DNA from: Syntrophomonadaceae bacterium
Lineage (GTDB): Bacteria; Bacillota; Syntrophomonadia; Syntrophomonadales; Syntrophomonadaceae
Direction: 5' to 3'
Assembly: GCA_028683995.1 (NCBI GenBank)
Contig: JAQUGU010000001.1
Coordinates: 1-31,921, forward strand
Length of the DNA stretch: 31,921 bases
The translations under genes and the position numbers were made by a program. The notes beneath the pieces were generated by a model. The model was not told the origin of the DNA, did not search any database, and saw only the letters and a list, made by a program, of their open reading frames with translations. Numbering within the stretch: the stretch's first letter is position 1; every line of letters begins with the position of its first letter. Below, in pieces: positions 16,687 to 24,861 of the stretch.

Positions 16687-17535
16687 TCATAAGACAACTA
16701 CGTTGTTTGAAACTGTCCCGGTAAATACCTCTACCGCCGGGCCGGTCATGTAGACGTGGTTATCTGTTTTTGACCACTCTATGAGTAAGTCCCCGCCGGG
16801 TAAGTGTACCGTGGCTTTGCGACCAGTTTTATTATTAAGGACGGAGGCCACCAGGCTGGCACAGGCACCTGTACCACAGGCCAGGGTTAAGCCGGTCCCT
16901 CTTTCCCATACTGACATACTTATTTCTTCACTATTCAGTACCTGAACAAATTCCACATTGGTCCGGGCGGGAAACATTTCCTGGACTTCCAATAATGGCC
17001 CCCAGATACTAACGGGGGTCTTGTCCACCTCATCTACAAAAATAATGCAGTGAGGGTTTCCCATTGATACCGCCGTAGCTACAAACTCCTGATTATTTAC
17101 CTTTAGCCTCAGGCCAATATTGCTTCCTTCCCCTTTTACGGGAATGCTTTCTCTTTTTAATTCTGGTTCACCCATATCCACTTGAATTGCTTCCACCTGC
17201 TGGTTCTCAATTATAACTTCGGGATACCTGGGTCCGGCCAGAGTTCTTACCCTGATTCGGTTTGTTTTTACCAGGCCATGATCATGGGCATAGCGTGCTA
17301 CACAACGAATCCCATTACCACACATTTCTGGTTCAGAACCATCGGGATTAAAAATGCGCATAAATATATCCATTTCCTCATCCGGTCCGGTAATGATTAA
17401 TCCATCAGCACCGACCCCAAAATTACGATGACAGAGAAAGCTGGCGTAAATTTGATAATGGCTGGCTTCTTCCCATGAAGGGGCTTCTATTATAATAAAA
17501 TCATTGCCCAATCCGTGCATTTTGGTAAATTCCAT
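16687..17535 (-). CDS. dapF: Diaminopimelate epimerase
   Basis: This 282-aa enzyme interconverts LL- and meso-diaminopimelate for lysine and peptidoglycan. The two catalytic cysteines are in EMCGNGIRC (C72) and ACGTGACAS (C220). An in-frame TTG at 17541 would touch the ribosome-binding site, whereas the ATG at 17535 sits 7 nt behind GGAGG (17547-17543), so the ATG is chosen. It is followed by dapL, giving a two-gene DAP module. Confidence 0.96.
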   Translation of the reverse strand: MEFTKMHGLGNDFIIIEAPSWEEASHYQIYASFLCHRNFGVGADGLIITGPDEEMDIFMRIFNPDGSEPEMCGNGIRCVARYAHDHGLVKTNRIRVRTLAGPRYPEVIIENQQVEAIQVDMGEPELKRESIPVKGEGSNIGLRLKVNNQEFVATAVSMGNPHCIIFVDEVDKTPVSIWGPLLEVQEMFPARTNVEFVQVLNSEEISMSVWERGTGLTLACGTGACASLVASVLNNKTGRKATVHLPGGDLLIEWSKTDNHVYMTGPAVEVFTGTVSNNVVVL

Positions 17536-17541
17536 AACCAA

Positions 17542-17887
17542 ACCTCCGGGGTATAATTAGACGCGGAAACCGCGGAATCTTCAGGGAACTACGCGGATTC
17601 ATTTAAGATTAATATAAAATGCAATACATAGCAACAAATTGTGATCCAACACTCTGATTCATCCTTACCTGATTAATATTATATATCGCGACTAAGTGCC
17701 TGGTAACATTGTAGTATCCGTATCTTAATCGCGACTTACGGGAGCAAGGGTGAATAGTGCCCTTTCCTGATCTGTTTATTAGAATCCGCGTTAATCCTAT
17801 TATAATCCGCTACCTTAATGGTAGTGCGTTAACGCTACATCAGTGTGCCCTATGGGTACGTTATCCGCGTCAATTTATTTTGTCCTG
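17542..17887. other. Non-coding gap upstream of dapF with short repeats
   Basis: No convincing gene is present in this 346-bp gap. On the minus strand it holds several ACGCGGA(T/A) words (17562-17574 as a CGCGG-AAA-CCGCG hairpin, 17591-17599, 17783-17810, 17863-17872). It also holds a perfect 10-bp palindrome GCGTTAACGC (17826-17835) and a hairpin GTGCCC-TAT-GGGTAC (17845-17859). A dapF promoter is expected here, but only weak candidates were found. Confidence 0.6.
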
Positions 17888-20602
17888 CTAAGCATTAATT
17901 TTACCATATTCAAAACCTGAAAGGAAAAGTCTCTGCCAGGTATACAAAATAAATTTCCACAGCAGCCTAAACCCGCTGATAAGAAGTATTAATACCCACT
18001 GCCAGCCATCAAGCGGGATGGTTTTAAAAACATTCTGGAAAAATGGCAGGTAAATTATTAACATCTGCATAAACACCGAGCAAACAACGGCAACAACCAA
18101 AAAGCGGTTGCTGAAAAAGCCCAGTTCAAAAGGTGAAAATCTTTCTGACCGGCACTCAAAAACATAAAATAACTGGGCAAATACCAGGGTTGTTAAGGCC
18201 ATAGTACGAGCAACCCCAATATCCTCCACGCCGTACCAGCGACTAACTACCAGACCGGCAGTAAAGGCCAAAAGAGTTACTATGGCAATATATATTCCGC
18301 GCTTAAAAACCATTGCTCCCAGACCCCGGGCAAATATAGCTTCACTGCGTGGTCTGGGTTTACGCCGCATTATCCCCGGTTCTGGCGCTTCTAATCCCAG
18401 GGCCATAGCGGGCAGACCATCAGTAACCAGATTAATCCACAGAATTTGAATCGGCAGCAATGGAAGTGGCATACCCAACAGTGATGCCAAAAACATTACC
18501 AGAACTTCACCAATATTACAGCCCAGGAGATATCTAATAAATTTCCTTATATTATCATAGATAGCCCGGCCTTCGTACACCGCATTGACAATAGTAGAGA
18601 AATTATCATCAGCCAGAATCATGGCTGAGGCCTCACGACTGACTTCGGTTCCGATAATACCCATAGCTACACCAATATCAGACGCTTTTAAAGCCGGGGC
18701 ATCATTAACCCCATCACCAGTCATAGCCACCACATGCCCGTGTTTTTTAAGCACTTTAACGATACGGTTTTTATGCTGCGGAGATACCCGGGCAAAAACC
18801 CTTTTCTTAATAGCGCCTTGATAAAGTTCCTGGTCTGGCATTTGATCTATCTTGGGACCGGTAATTACTCCGCCTTCACCAGCTATACCGATTTCTACAG
18901 CAATAGCCCGGGCGGTAATCGGATGGTCTCCAGTAATCATCAGGGGTACAATTCCGGCTCTAATACACTCACTGACTGAATCCTTGACTCCCACCCGGGG
19001 AGGATCAATCATACCGCAGAGTCCTACCAGAGTCAAATTCCTTTCCATTTCATGGCTGTTAACATGATGCCAATCCCGGGGGTTTAATTTTTTATAAGCA
19101 AAGCCCAGTACCCGTAAGGCCTGGGCTGCCCATTCCTCCTGCACTTCATTAAGATAATTCTGGTGCCGGGGCTGTAACACCGAAATCCCACCATGTTCCA
19201 TTACCTGCGAACAAAGAGAGGTAATTGTCTCCAGAGCCCCTTTCACCAGCAGGATATGTTCACCGTTTTTTTCAATTATTACACTCATCAGTTTACGTTC
19301 GGAATCAAAGGGAACCTCCTTTAAACGCTTAAAAGACGGTCTCACTCCTGCTTTAGCTGCCATAACCAGCAGGGCACCCTCGGTAGGGTCACCATTTATT
19401 TCATAGGTACCCTGGTTTATTTCCAGGCTGGAGTTGTTACAGTGGGCCGCAATCTCAAGTACAATATTGCAAGCAGTATCGTCCCCCGGATTTACCGCTT
19501 TTTTCCCCAGTAAAAATTTGCCTTGAGGATTATAACCTTCACCCTCGATAAGTATTGTTTTATCCAATGTTGCCATTCTTCTTACGGTCATTTTATTCTG
19601 GGTTAGAGTCCCGGTTTTATCAGAACATATTATAGTAGTACAGCCCAGGGTTTCCACTGCCGGTAAACGCCTGATGATAGCATTTCTTTTGGCCATTCGC
19701 TGAACCCCCAGAGCCAGGACAATAGTTACAATAGCGGGCAAACCTTCAGGAATTGCTGCCACCGCCAGGCTAATACCGGCAAGGAACATAGTCAGCATCT
19801 CTTCACCCCGGTAAATGCCCATCAAAGTAACCAGGCCACAAACTAGCAGACAAATTACAATCAGATATTTACCCAGCTGATCCAGCTTAATCTGCAGGGG
19901 AGTCATATCCTGTTTTTCATTTTTCATCATGCGGGCAATCTGCCCCATTACGGTATCCATTCCAGTTAATATTACTACTGCCTTACTCCGTCCGCGGGTT
20001 ACTCCGGTTCCCATAAATGCCAGGTTGTTCAAATCAGCCAGCGGCATTTCTTGAGTAAACCGGGAGGAGGGGTCTTTAGGTATAGGTAAAGACTCACCGG
20101 TAAGAGAGGCTTCATCAATTTCCAGGCTGCTGCTTTCTAAAAGTCTGAGGTCAGCCGGAACGCGGTCACCCGCTTCAATAAAAACGATATCCCCGGGCAA
20201 CAACTCCTGAGCTGGAATGTTAATCTTCTTCCCGTCTCGTAATACCCGGGCATATGGTGCTGCCAGTTTTTTAATCTCTTCCAGGGAGCGTTCGGCCCGG
20301 TACTCCTGTATGAATCCCAGTACCGCATTTAATATTACAATCGCCATTATAGTTATAGCATCAGCCATAGCTCCTATTATCCCGGAAATTACAGTAGCAC
20401 AAAGAAGAACAATAACCATAGTATCAGTAAACTGCTTAAAAAAGATAGAGAAGGGACTTGTTTTATGTCCTCCTTCCAGAACATTGGACTTTTCAGCAGC
20501 CCTTTTTTGAACTTCCTTGCTATTGAGCCCCCTATCGCTACTGGTCTTAAGCAATTCCAGGATATTTTCTATACTTTCTTGATACCAGAGGGAGTTTATC
20601 AT
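17888..20602 (-). CDS. SERCA-like Ca2+-transporting P-type ATPase
   Basis: This 904-aa P2-type ATPase probably exports Ca2+. It has an N-terminal cation-ATPase domain and the M1-M2 pair. The A-domain carries TGES (168-171), M4 carries PEGLP (285-289), and the phosphorylated D328 is in DKTGTLTQN. The hinge TGDGVND is at 628-634. M6 has NLVTDGLPA, the SERCA Ca2+-binding N, T and D pattern. About ten membrane helices are expected. The ATG at 20602 follows GGAGG. It is separated from phaC by a strong terminator, so it is probably its own unit. Confidence 0.93.
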   Translation of the reverse strand: MINSLWYQESIENILELLKTSSDRGLNSKEVQKRAAEKSNVLEGGHKTSPFSIFFKQFTDTMVIVLLCATVISGIIGAMADAITIMAIVILNAVLGFIQEYRAERSLEEIKKLAAPYARVLRDGKKINIPAQELLPGDIVFIEAGDRVPADLRLLESSSLEIDEASLTGESLPIPKDPSSRFTQEMPLADLNNLAFMGTGVTRGRSKAVVILTGMDTVMGQIARMMKNEKQDMTPLQIKLDQLGKYLIVICLLVCGLVTLMGIYRGEEMLTMFLAGISLAVAAIPEGLPAIVTIVLALGVQRMAKRNAIIRRLPAVETLGCTTIICSDKTGTLTQNKMTVRRMATLDKTILIEGEGYNPQGKFLLGKKAVNPGDDTACNIVLEIAAHCNNSSLEINQGTYEINGDPTEGALLVMAAKAGVRPSFKRLKEVPFDSERKLMSVIIEKNGEHILLVKGALETITSLCSQVMEHGGISVLQPRHQNYLNEVQEEWAAQALRVLGFAYKKLNPRDWHHVNSHEMERNLTLVGLCGMIDPPRVGVKDSVSECIRAGIVPLMITGDHPITARAIAVEIGIAGEGGVITGPKIDQMPDQELYQGAIKKRVFARVSPQHKNRIVKVLKKHGHVVAMTGDGVNDAPALKASDIGVAMGIIGTEVSREASAMILADDNFSTIVNAVYEGRAIYDNIRKFIRYLLGCNIGEVLVMFLASLLGMPLPLLPIQILWINLVTDGLPAMALGLEAPEPGIMRRKPRPRSEAIFARGLGAMVFKRGIYIAIVTLLAFTAGLVVSRWYGVEDIGVARTMALTTLVFAQLFYVFECRSERFSPFELGFFSNRFLVVAVVCSVFMQMLIIYLPFFQNVFKTIPLDGWQWVLILLISGFRLLWKFILYTWQRLFLSGFEYGKINA

Positions 20603-20654
20603 GCTGCAGCCTCCACTTGCCCTTTTTGACCATTTTTATTCAATTGCTGACCTT

Positions 20655-20693
20655 AAAAGAACAGGGGACGGGCCAAAGCCCATCCCCTGTTCT
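20655..20693 (-). terminator. Intrinsic terminator of the PHA operon
   Basis: This is a very stable hairpin: an 11-bp stem (20658-20668 with 20683-20693), one mismatch, four more pairs and a CAAA loop. It lies 25 bp after the phaC stop. On the minus strand the run TTCTTTTAAGG follows. It should stop phaP/phaR-phaJ-phaC transcripts before the Ca2+ ATPase gene. Confidence 0.8.
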
Positions 20694-20717
20694 GCTGTTA
20701 ACTTATTCCTATTTTTA

Positions 20718-21809
20718 TCAGGATCTCTCGCCCAGCCACTGGCTGACGATGGGAAATACTTTATCCCTGGCTGTACCCCCAAAGACCAGTCCTCCATGTC
20801 CTACCGGGAATTCATAATAGCTCTTATCCCCGGATCCCATATACTCCATGGCCGCTCTGGCCTGCTGGGGTAAAACAATATGGTCGTTTTTCCCTGCCAG
20901 CACCAGCAAGGCAGCGTCAATATTTTTAAGGTCCACCTGCTGGCCGCGAAGATACATTCCCCCTTTAATCAACAGATTCTGCTGGTACATATCTCGAATC
21001 CACTGCCGATAAGCACCCCCTGGAAAATTGCTATTGTCATTTACCCACTTATTCAGGACTTTCCATGATTTTATAGACATACCCTCATCTATTGCCTTCC
21101 ACAAGCGGGTATAAGTACCCCAGAAATTATTAACCGGATTCAACATCTTGACCCCATAGTCAACAAAGCTGCGGGGCACCAGTTCAAAAGTATCCGCAAT
21201 TTTGTCAGCATCAAAAGCCCCGGAGTTAATCCATTTGGAAGATATTCCGGCGTCTTCAAAATCAAAGGGGGCAGCAAGAAATACCATGTTTCTGATCCGG
21301 GGAAACTGAAATAGCGAGGTATACATGGCCGCCATGGTTCCTCCCATACAATATCCGATAATGCTTAACTCATCACAACGGGAAAACTGGCAGACCTTGT
21401 GAACGGCATGGGCTATATAATCAAATACCAGCTCGGCAAAGGTTAAGTTCCGGTCCTCCCATTCGAAATCCCCCCACTCCAGCATATAAACATCAAAACC
21501 CTCATCTACCAGATGCTCGACCAGGCTCATGCCCGGCGTAAGATCCAGAATATAGGCCTTATTAATTAATGCATAAAGTATAAGTATGGGAGTTCGGTGT
21601 TTAATGCCATGGCTGCAGTAGCGGTATAGTTTGGATTTGTTTTTGCGCCAAACTATATCTTTGGGAGTCATACCCGTTTGCGGATCCGGGTCAAAACTAA
21701 CTATTTCCGCCCACTTACGAGTGCTATCCAGAATGCGATCATAACTTTCCTGTAATTTTTCTCCTACTTCGTCAGCGCTACCACTTAACCAATATGATTT
21801 CTTCCCCAT
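20718..21809 (-). CDS. phaC: Polyhydroxyalkanoate synthase catalytic subunit PhaC (class III/IV)
   Basis: This 363-aa synthase polymerises (R)-3-hydroxyacyl-CoA into PHA on granule surfaces. The alpha/beta-hydrolase fold has the lipase-like box GYCMGG with nucleophile C154, D309 in AGKNDH and H338 in VGHGG. The short length (about 360 aa) is that of class III and IV synthases, which need a partner subunit. The 189-aa gene two positions upstream fits that role. The ATG at 21809 follows GAGGGG, 2 nt after the MaoC gene. Confidence 0.94.
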   Translation of the reverse strand: MGKKSYWLSGSADEVGEKLQESYDRILDSTRKWAEIVSFDPDPQTGMTPKDIVWRKNKSKLYRYCSHGIKHRTPILILYALINKAYILDLTPGMSLVEHLVDEGFDVYMLEWGDFEWEDRNLTFAELVFDYIAHAVHKVCQFSRCDELSIIGYCMGGTMAAMYTSLFQFPRIRNMVFLAAPFDFEDAGISSKWINSGAFDADKIADTFELVPRSFVDYGVKMLNPVNNFWGTYTRLWKAIDEGMSIKSWKVLNKWVNDNSNFPGGAYRQWIRDMYQQNLLIKGGMYLRGQQVDLKNIDAALLVLAGKNDHIVLPQQARAAMEYMGSGDKSYYEFPVGHGGLVFGGTARDKVFPIVSQWLGERS

Positions 21810-21811
21810 CT

Positions 21812-22270
21812 TTATAACCCCTCACTAATTTGTTTTAACGTCCGTTCAATAACATGGTTACGCGGCGGTATAACTATAGCTACACCATCAAGAATCACTT
21901 CATCATTCTGGTTATAACAAGAGGTTCGTAATTTGACTCTTCCCCGAGGTAGTTTTTCTACCACTTCGGTTTGTGCGCGGACGGTGTCATTGATATAGCA
22001 AGGTGCCAAAAAATCAATGTTTTGAGTTTCATAAATAGTGCCCGCACCAGGCATCCGGTTACCTACCACATTAGATATGAGGCCAATAAGCAACATACCA
22101 TGAACCACACGGGTTTTGAAATGTCCTCTGCTAGCCCTTACTTCATTAACATGAAGCCAGCTGAAGTCTCCGGTTATTCCCGCATATAGATAAACATCTG
22201 TTTCAGTAATAGTTTTTTCTATATACCCCTTATCACCAACTTTTAGTTCACTGTATATATGTTCTATCAT
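21812..22270 (-). CDS. phaJ: MaoC-like (R)-specific enoyl-CoA hydratase (PhaJ-like)
   Basis: This 152-aa hot-dog-fold protein carries the hydratase motif GITGDFSWLH with D35 and H40 as the likely catalytic pair, and VVHGMLLIGL. PhaJ enzymes hydrate trans-2-enoyl-CoA from beta-oxidation to (R)-3-hydroxyacyl-CoA, the PhaC substrate. Its place between the two synthase subunits supports this role. The ATG at 22270 follows GGGGTGAGG. The gene symbol is by analogy. Confidence 0.85.
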   Translation of the reverse strand: MIEHIYSELKVGDKGYIEKTITETDVYLYAGITGDFSWLHVNEVRASRGHFKTRVVHGMLLIGLISNVVGNRMPGAGTIYETQNIDFLAPCYINDTVRAQTEVVEKLPRGRVKLRTSCYNQNDEVILDGVAIVIPPRNHVIERTLKQISEGL

Positions 22271-22291
22271 TAAACCTCACCCCCCGTAAAA

Positions 22292-22861
22292 CTAACTCTC
22301 ACTATCTTTTTTCTTACTCTTTTTGGGTTTGGTTACAAGCCTGTCATCTTCACTTTTAACTTGCTTAACACTATCCTGAGAGCGGGTCTTTGCGTTCAAT
22401 TTTCTATTGATAGTATCCAGTTTTTTATTTATACTGGCATTTTGCTCTTTTAATTCTGATATTTCCTGTTTCATAAGCTCTTGATAATCTACCAGTTTAA
22501 TCATGCTACTGGCTATATTAGTTATGTTATTGGAAAAATGCAGGTCAAAATCATCCACTTTATCTTCAAGCCCTATTATGAGTTCAGCTATCCTGGCTAT
22601 ATCCTTTTTAGATGGAAGCGGATTAACTTCAAAATACTGATCTATATTCTGTTGGGAAACCTTATGAAAAGATAGATACTGGTCTCTGATCTGATCCAAA
22701 ACTTGAATAAAGCTCTTGCTGGCTATAAGTTCCCTGGTGGCAGTGGTCCAAGATTCTTCGGCATTAAAATATAATTCCTTCCACAGCTCTACGATATCAG
22801 GCATCTTAACGTTATCCCCTGGCTCTGCCTGTTTCTGCTTTGCCCTGCTTTCTTCTGGCAT
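22292..22861 (-). CDS. PhaR/PhaE-like PHA synthase accessory subunit
   Basis: This 189-aa protein lies upstream of phaJ and phaC. It has an aromatic-rich N-terminal half (WKELYFNAEESW), then NPLPSKKDIARIAELI, resembling the PhaE C-terminal segment. A heptad-rich coiled coil (about 130-158) and a highly charged lysine-rich tail with RSQDSVKQ and KPKKSKKKDSES follow. Its length fits class IV PhaR (about 200 aa) better than class III PhaE (about 350 aa). AGGAGG precedes the ATG. Sequence conservation in this family is low, so the call leans on context. Confidence 0.75.
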   Translation of the reverse strand: MPEESRAKQKQAEPGDNVKMPDIVELWKELYFNAEESWTTATRELIASKSFIQVLDQIRDQYLSFHKVSQQNIDQYFEVNPLPSKKDIARIAELIIGLEDKVDDFDLHFSNNITNIASSMIKLVDYQELMKQEISELKEQNASINKKLDTINRKLNAKTRSQDSVKQVKSEDDRLVTKPKKSKKKDSES

Positions 22862-22885
22862 TATCTATTTGCCCTCCTATCGCAA

Positions 22886-22928
22886 TAAAAAAATACAACG
22901 CGGTTATGACCTCAAAGGTCATAACCGC
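22886..22928 (-). terminator. Strong terminator between phasin gene and synthase genes
   Basis: A perfect 12-bp stem (GCGGTTATGACC, 22900-22911, with 22917-22928) and a 5-nt loop are followed on the minus strand by GTTGTATTTTTTTATT. It lies in the 89-bp gap after the phasin gene. It should make most transcripts monocistronic for phasin, with readthrough feeding the synthase genes. Confidence 0.85.
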
Positions 22929-22950
22929 CTAACTGCAGTGCCTGAAAATA

Positions 22951-23295
22951 CTACAGATTATCCACTTTTTTAGACAGCTCATCTACCTTTTTAGACAGCT
23001 GGTCTATATAAGTAAAAGTAGGTATTTCTAGATTATCAAATGCATTTACAACTGCTTCCTGGATCATTTTTTGCATTTGCTGCTGATTTTTCTTGGCCTG
23101 GTTGGTAAGATCCTCAATAACCTTATTAGCCTCTTCTCTGGCTACTTTGTGCTGTTCCAGATATTTGCGCCCCATACTCTCAATTTGTTCCTGAGACCAG
23201 GACATACTGCCCAGGGTTACTAACCACATATCCCATAGTTTCTCGCTTGAATTTTCTAACACTGCAAATGTCTTGTTGATGTTCTCGCTACTCAT
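22951..23295 (-). CDS. phaP: Phasin-like PHA granule protein
   Basis: This 114-aa, mostly helical protein has WDMW and SWSQEQIESM segments, a long charged helix and a C-terminal leucine heptad coiled coil (DQLSKKVDELSKKVDNL). The size and composition fit phasins, which coat PHA granules, and the neighbours are PHA synthase genes. A 21-bp duplication encodes the two heptads. GAAGGAG precedes the ATG. A strong terminator follows, consistent with high-level separate expression. Confidence 0.75.
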   Translation of the reverse strand: MSSENINKTFAVLENSSEKLWDMWLVTLGSMSWSQEQIESMGRKYLEQHKVAREEANKVIEDLTNQAKKNQQQMQKMIQEAVVNAFDNLEIPTFTYIDQLSKKVDELSKKVDNL

Positions 23296-23447
23296 AAAAC
23301 CACTCCTTCCCTGAATTCAAGTATTCTGCCCAATGTTCTGGCTAAACCACCCCCCTTTCCGAATAATTACAATAATATGTGAAAACGGTATTATTAGCCT
23401 TTAATTTCTTAATTAAGGAATAATTAACTAATTAATCCGTACTAACC

Positions 23448-23476
23448 AGTTTAAGATGTTTACCGGATATTGTAAA
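23448..23476 (-). promoter_or_regulatory. Candidate SigA promoter for the PHA locus
   Basis: TTTACA (23476-23471) and TAAACT (23453-23448) are separated by exactly 17 bp, upstream of the phasin gene. The -35 box matches 5 of 6 and the -10 box 4 of 6. The 281-bp gap is A+T-rich and also holds several TTAATTA words (23401-23436 and 23502-23509). These might be an operator. Confidence 0.35.
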
Positions 23477-23576
23477 CTATTAAATTCTGTTGATTTATGG
23501 GATTAATTAGGCAAGAAATGCAATTATGACTATATTGGACGAGTTAACGCTGTTTATAAATGCCTATTATAAGTGC

Positions 23577-24206
23577 TTATTCTGACAATGCATTAAGCAG
23601 TTGATGGCAGTTATCTTGTCGGAATTCATTTTCGTCAACTAAAGTGAGAAAAGTCATTTGTTCATACTCGTAACGCTGGTTGATAGCAAGGTCACTATAA
23701 ACCCCATAGGATTTTAAGACAAATTCAGCTACTCTTTCTCCAAACAATAACAAATAAGTAGGATGCAGAATTTCTATTTCCTCAAGCAGAAAAGGCAGAC
23801 AGGAAATGATTTCGTCGGTACCTGGTCTGACCGGTATACCGTCACAAGTCTTGTTACTGAGCAGGCAAGTATAATCTTTATCAATCCACTTCCCCTGCCC
23901 ATAACAATTGACACTTTGTCTGATGGCACAAGCTTTTGGTTGGCATCTGACCATAAAGGTATGGTAAATCTTGTCCAGTTTAAGTTCTTGTTTAATTATA
24001 TTACGCAGTCTAATAATATTGTTAATATCACTGATAAAACTATTTTCATATTCAAAGACTAGCAAAGCCTCGGGCTCTAATTCACCTTTACCCATAGATG
24101 GTTTTCTCAGGCATTTTACCAGTGATGGGCAACGTTGACATTGGCATATCCTGTCTTCCATCTCAATAATACGACGGATGTTTTGTTCTCTATTGCCTAC
24201 CACCAT
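23577..24206 (-). CDS. Divergent uracil-DNA glycosylase superfamily protein with Fe-S cysteines
   Basis: This protein is 209 aa from the ATG at 24206 (a TTG at 24227 would extend it by 7). It resembles family 4/5 uracil-DNA glycosylases in the block CLPFLLEEIEILHPTYLLLFGERVAEF. Four cysteines at the expected 4Fe-4S positions are kept: CQRC, RCQP and ISCLPF. The uracil-binding GEAPG motif near residue 50 is replaced by FEYENS, and no C-terminal HPS motif is evident. An extra cysteine-rich insert (about 93-121 from the ATG) is present. It may have lost glycosylase activity or changed substrate. The ATG has a G7 tract 4 nt upstream. Confidence 0.65.
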   Translation of the reverse strand: MVVGNREQNIRRIIEMEDRICQCQRCPSLVKCLRKPSMGKGELEPEALLVFEYENSFISDINNIIRLRNIIKQELKLDKIYHTFMVRCQPKACAIRQSVNCYGQGKWIDKDYTCLLSNKTCDGIPVRPGTDEIISCLPFLLEEIEILHPTYLLLFGERVAEFVLKSYGVYSDLAINQRYEYEQMTFLTLVDENEFRQDNCHQLLNALSE

Positions 24207-24329
24207 CTTGCCCCCCCAGAATTCCAAGCCATAAGCTTAATATACCTGTCAGAATTGTTCGACATATGGGTTAAATATTCCTTCTCAGGAAATAAGTTTT
24301 TATAATGGAATTTTAAAGTAATATTTATA

Positions 24330-24713
24330 TTATTTAATCTTATATAGATACTCCCTGGTGGAAGAACCAATTCCCCAGGTAGCATCAGCAAGTTTGGTAC
24401 AGACATAACTGCGAAGATTTACATCTAGTTCAGGATCACCTATATCAAAAACAATATAGAAGGCTCTCAATACATCCATCATATTAGTCATTAATCGTTC
24501 TGGTGGAGCCTTTTTTAACAGGGCATCCTTTTTACCGTAAAAATAAATTAGACGCTTTAAGACCCACAGTATTTCAACATTTGACCATGTTTTTTGGTTT
24601 ACAATCTCGTCCAGTAATTGTTCTGGTCCAAGTTCATATTCTTTTTTTTCCAAATCACTCCATTCCTTGCTACCAAAAACTGTAGAAGGAATTCCAAAAA
24701 TATTGTTTTCCAC
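24330..24713 (-). CDS. Hypothetical protein, 127 aa
   Basis: I do not recognise this family. It is an acidic-to-neutral soluble protein, mostly helical by eye (KEYELGPEQLLDEIV, NVEILWVLKRLIYFYGKKDALL), with a single cysteine in RSYVCTKLAD. No signal peptide or membrane segment is seen. The start is GTG at 24713 behind CGGAGG with good spacing, which supports a real gene. It lies between the PHP-domain gene and the glycosylase-like gene, with gaps of 148 and 123 bp. Confidence 0.7.
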   Translation of the reverse strand: MENNIFGIPSTVFGSKEWSDLEKKEYELGPEQLLDEIVNQKTWSNVEILWVLKRLIYFYGKKDALLKKAPPERLMTNMMDVLRAFYIVFDIGDPELDVNLRSYVCTKLADATWGIGSSTREYLYKIK

Positions 24714-24861
24714 CTTTATACCTCCGATTTAAAGTTTATTTTCTACAAGAATCTAGATAAATCCTGCTAATTTTTTATTTTATTGTTAAAACCCCAGGGC
24801 GGAATGCCAGGTGGATTAAGAAAAGCTATAGAATAGACACTTAAGCCGAGTCCCTGGTCGG

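Noticed and set aside
24207..24227. TTG start adding seven residues to the glycosylase-like protein
   Set aside because: It has no ribosome-binding site, whereas the ATG at 24206 has a G-rich tract just upstream.
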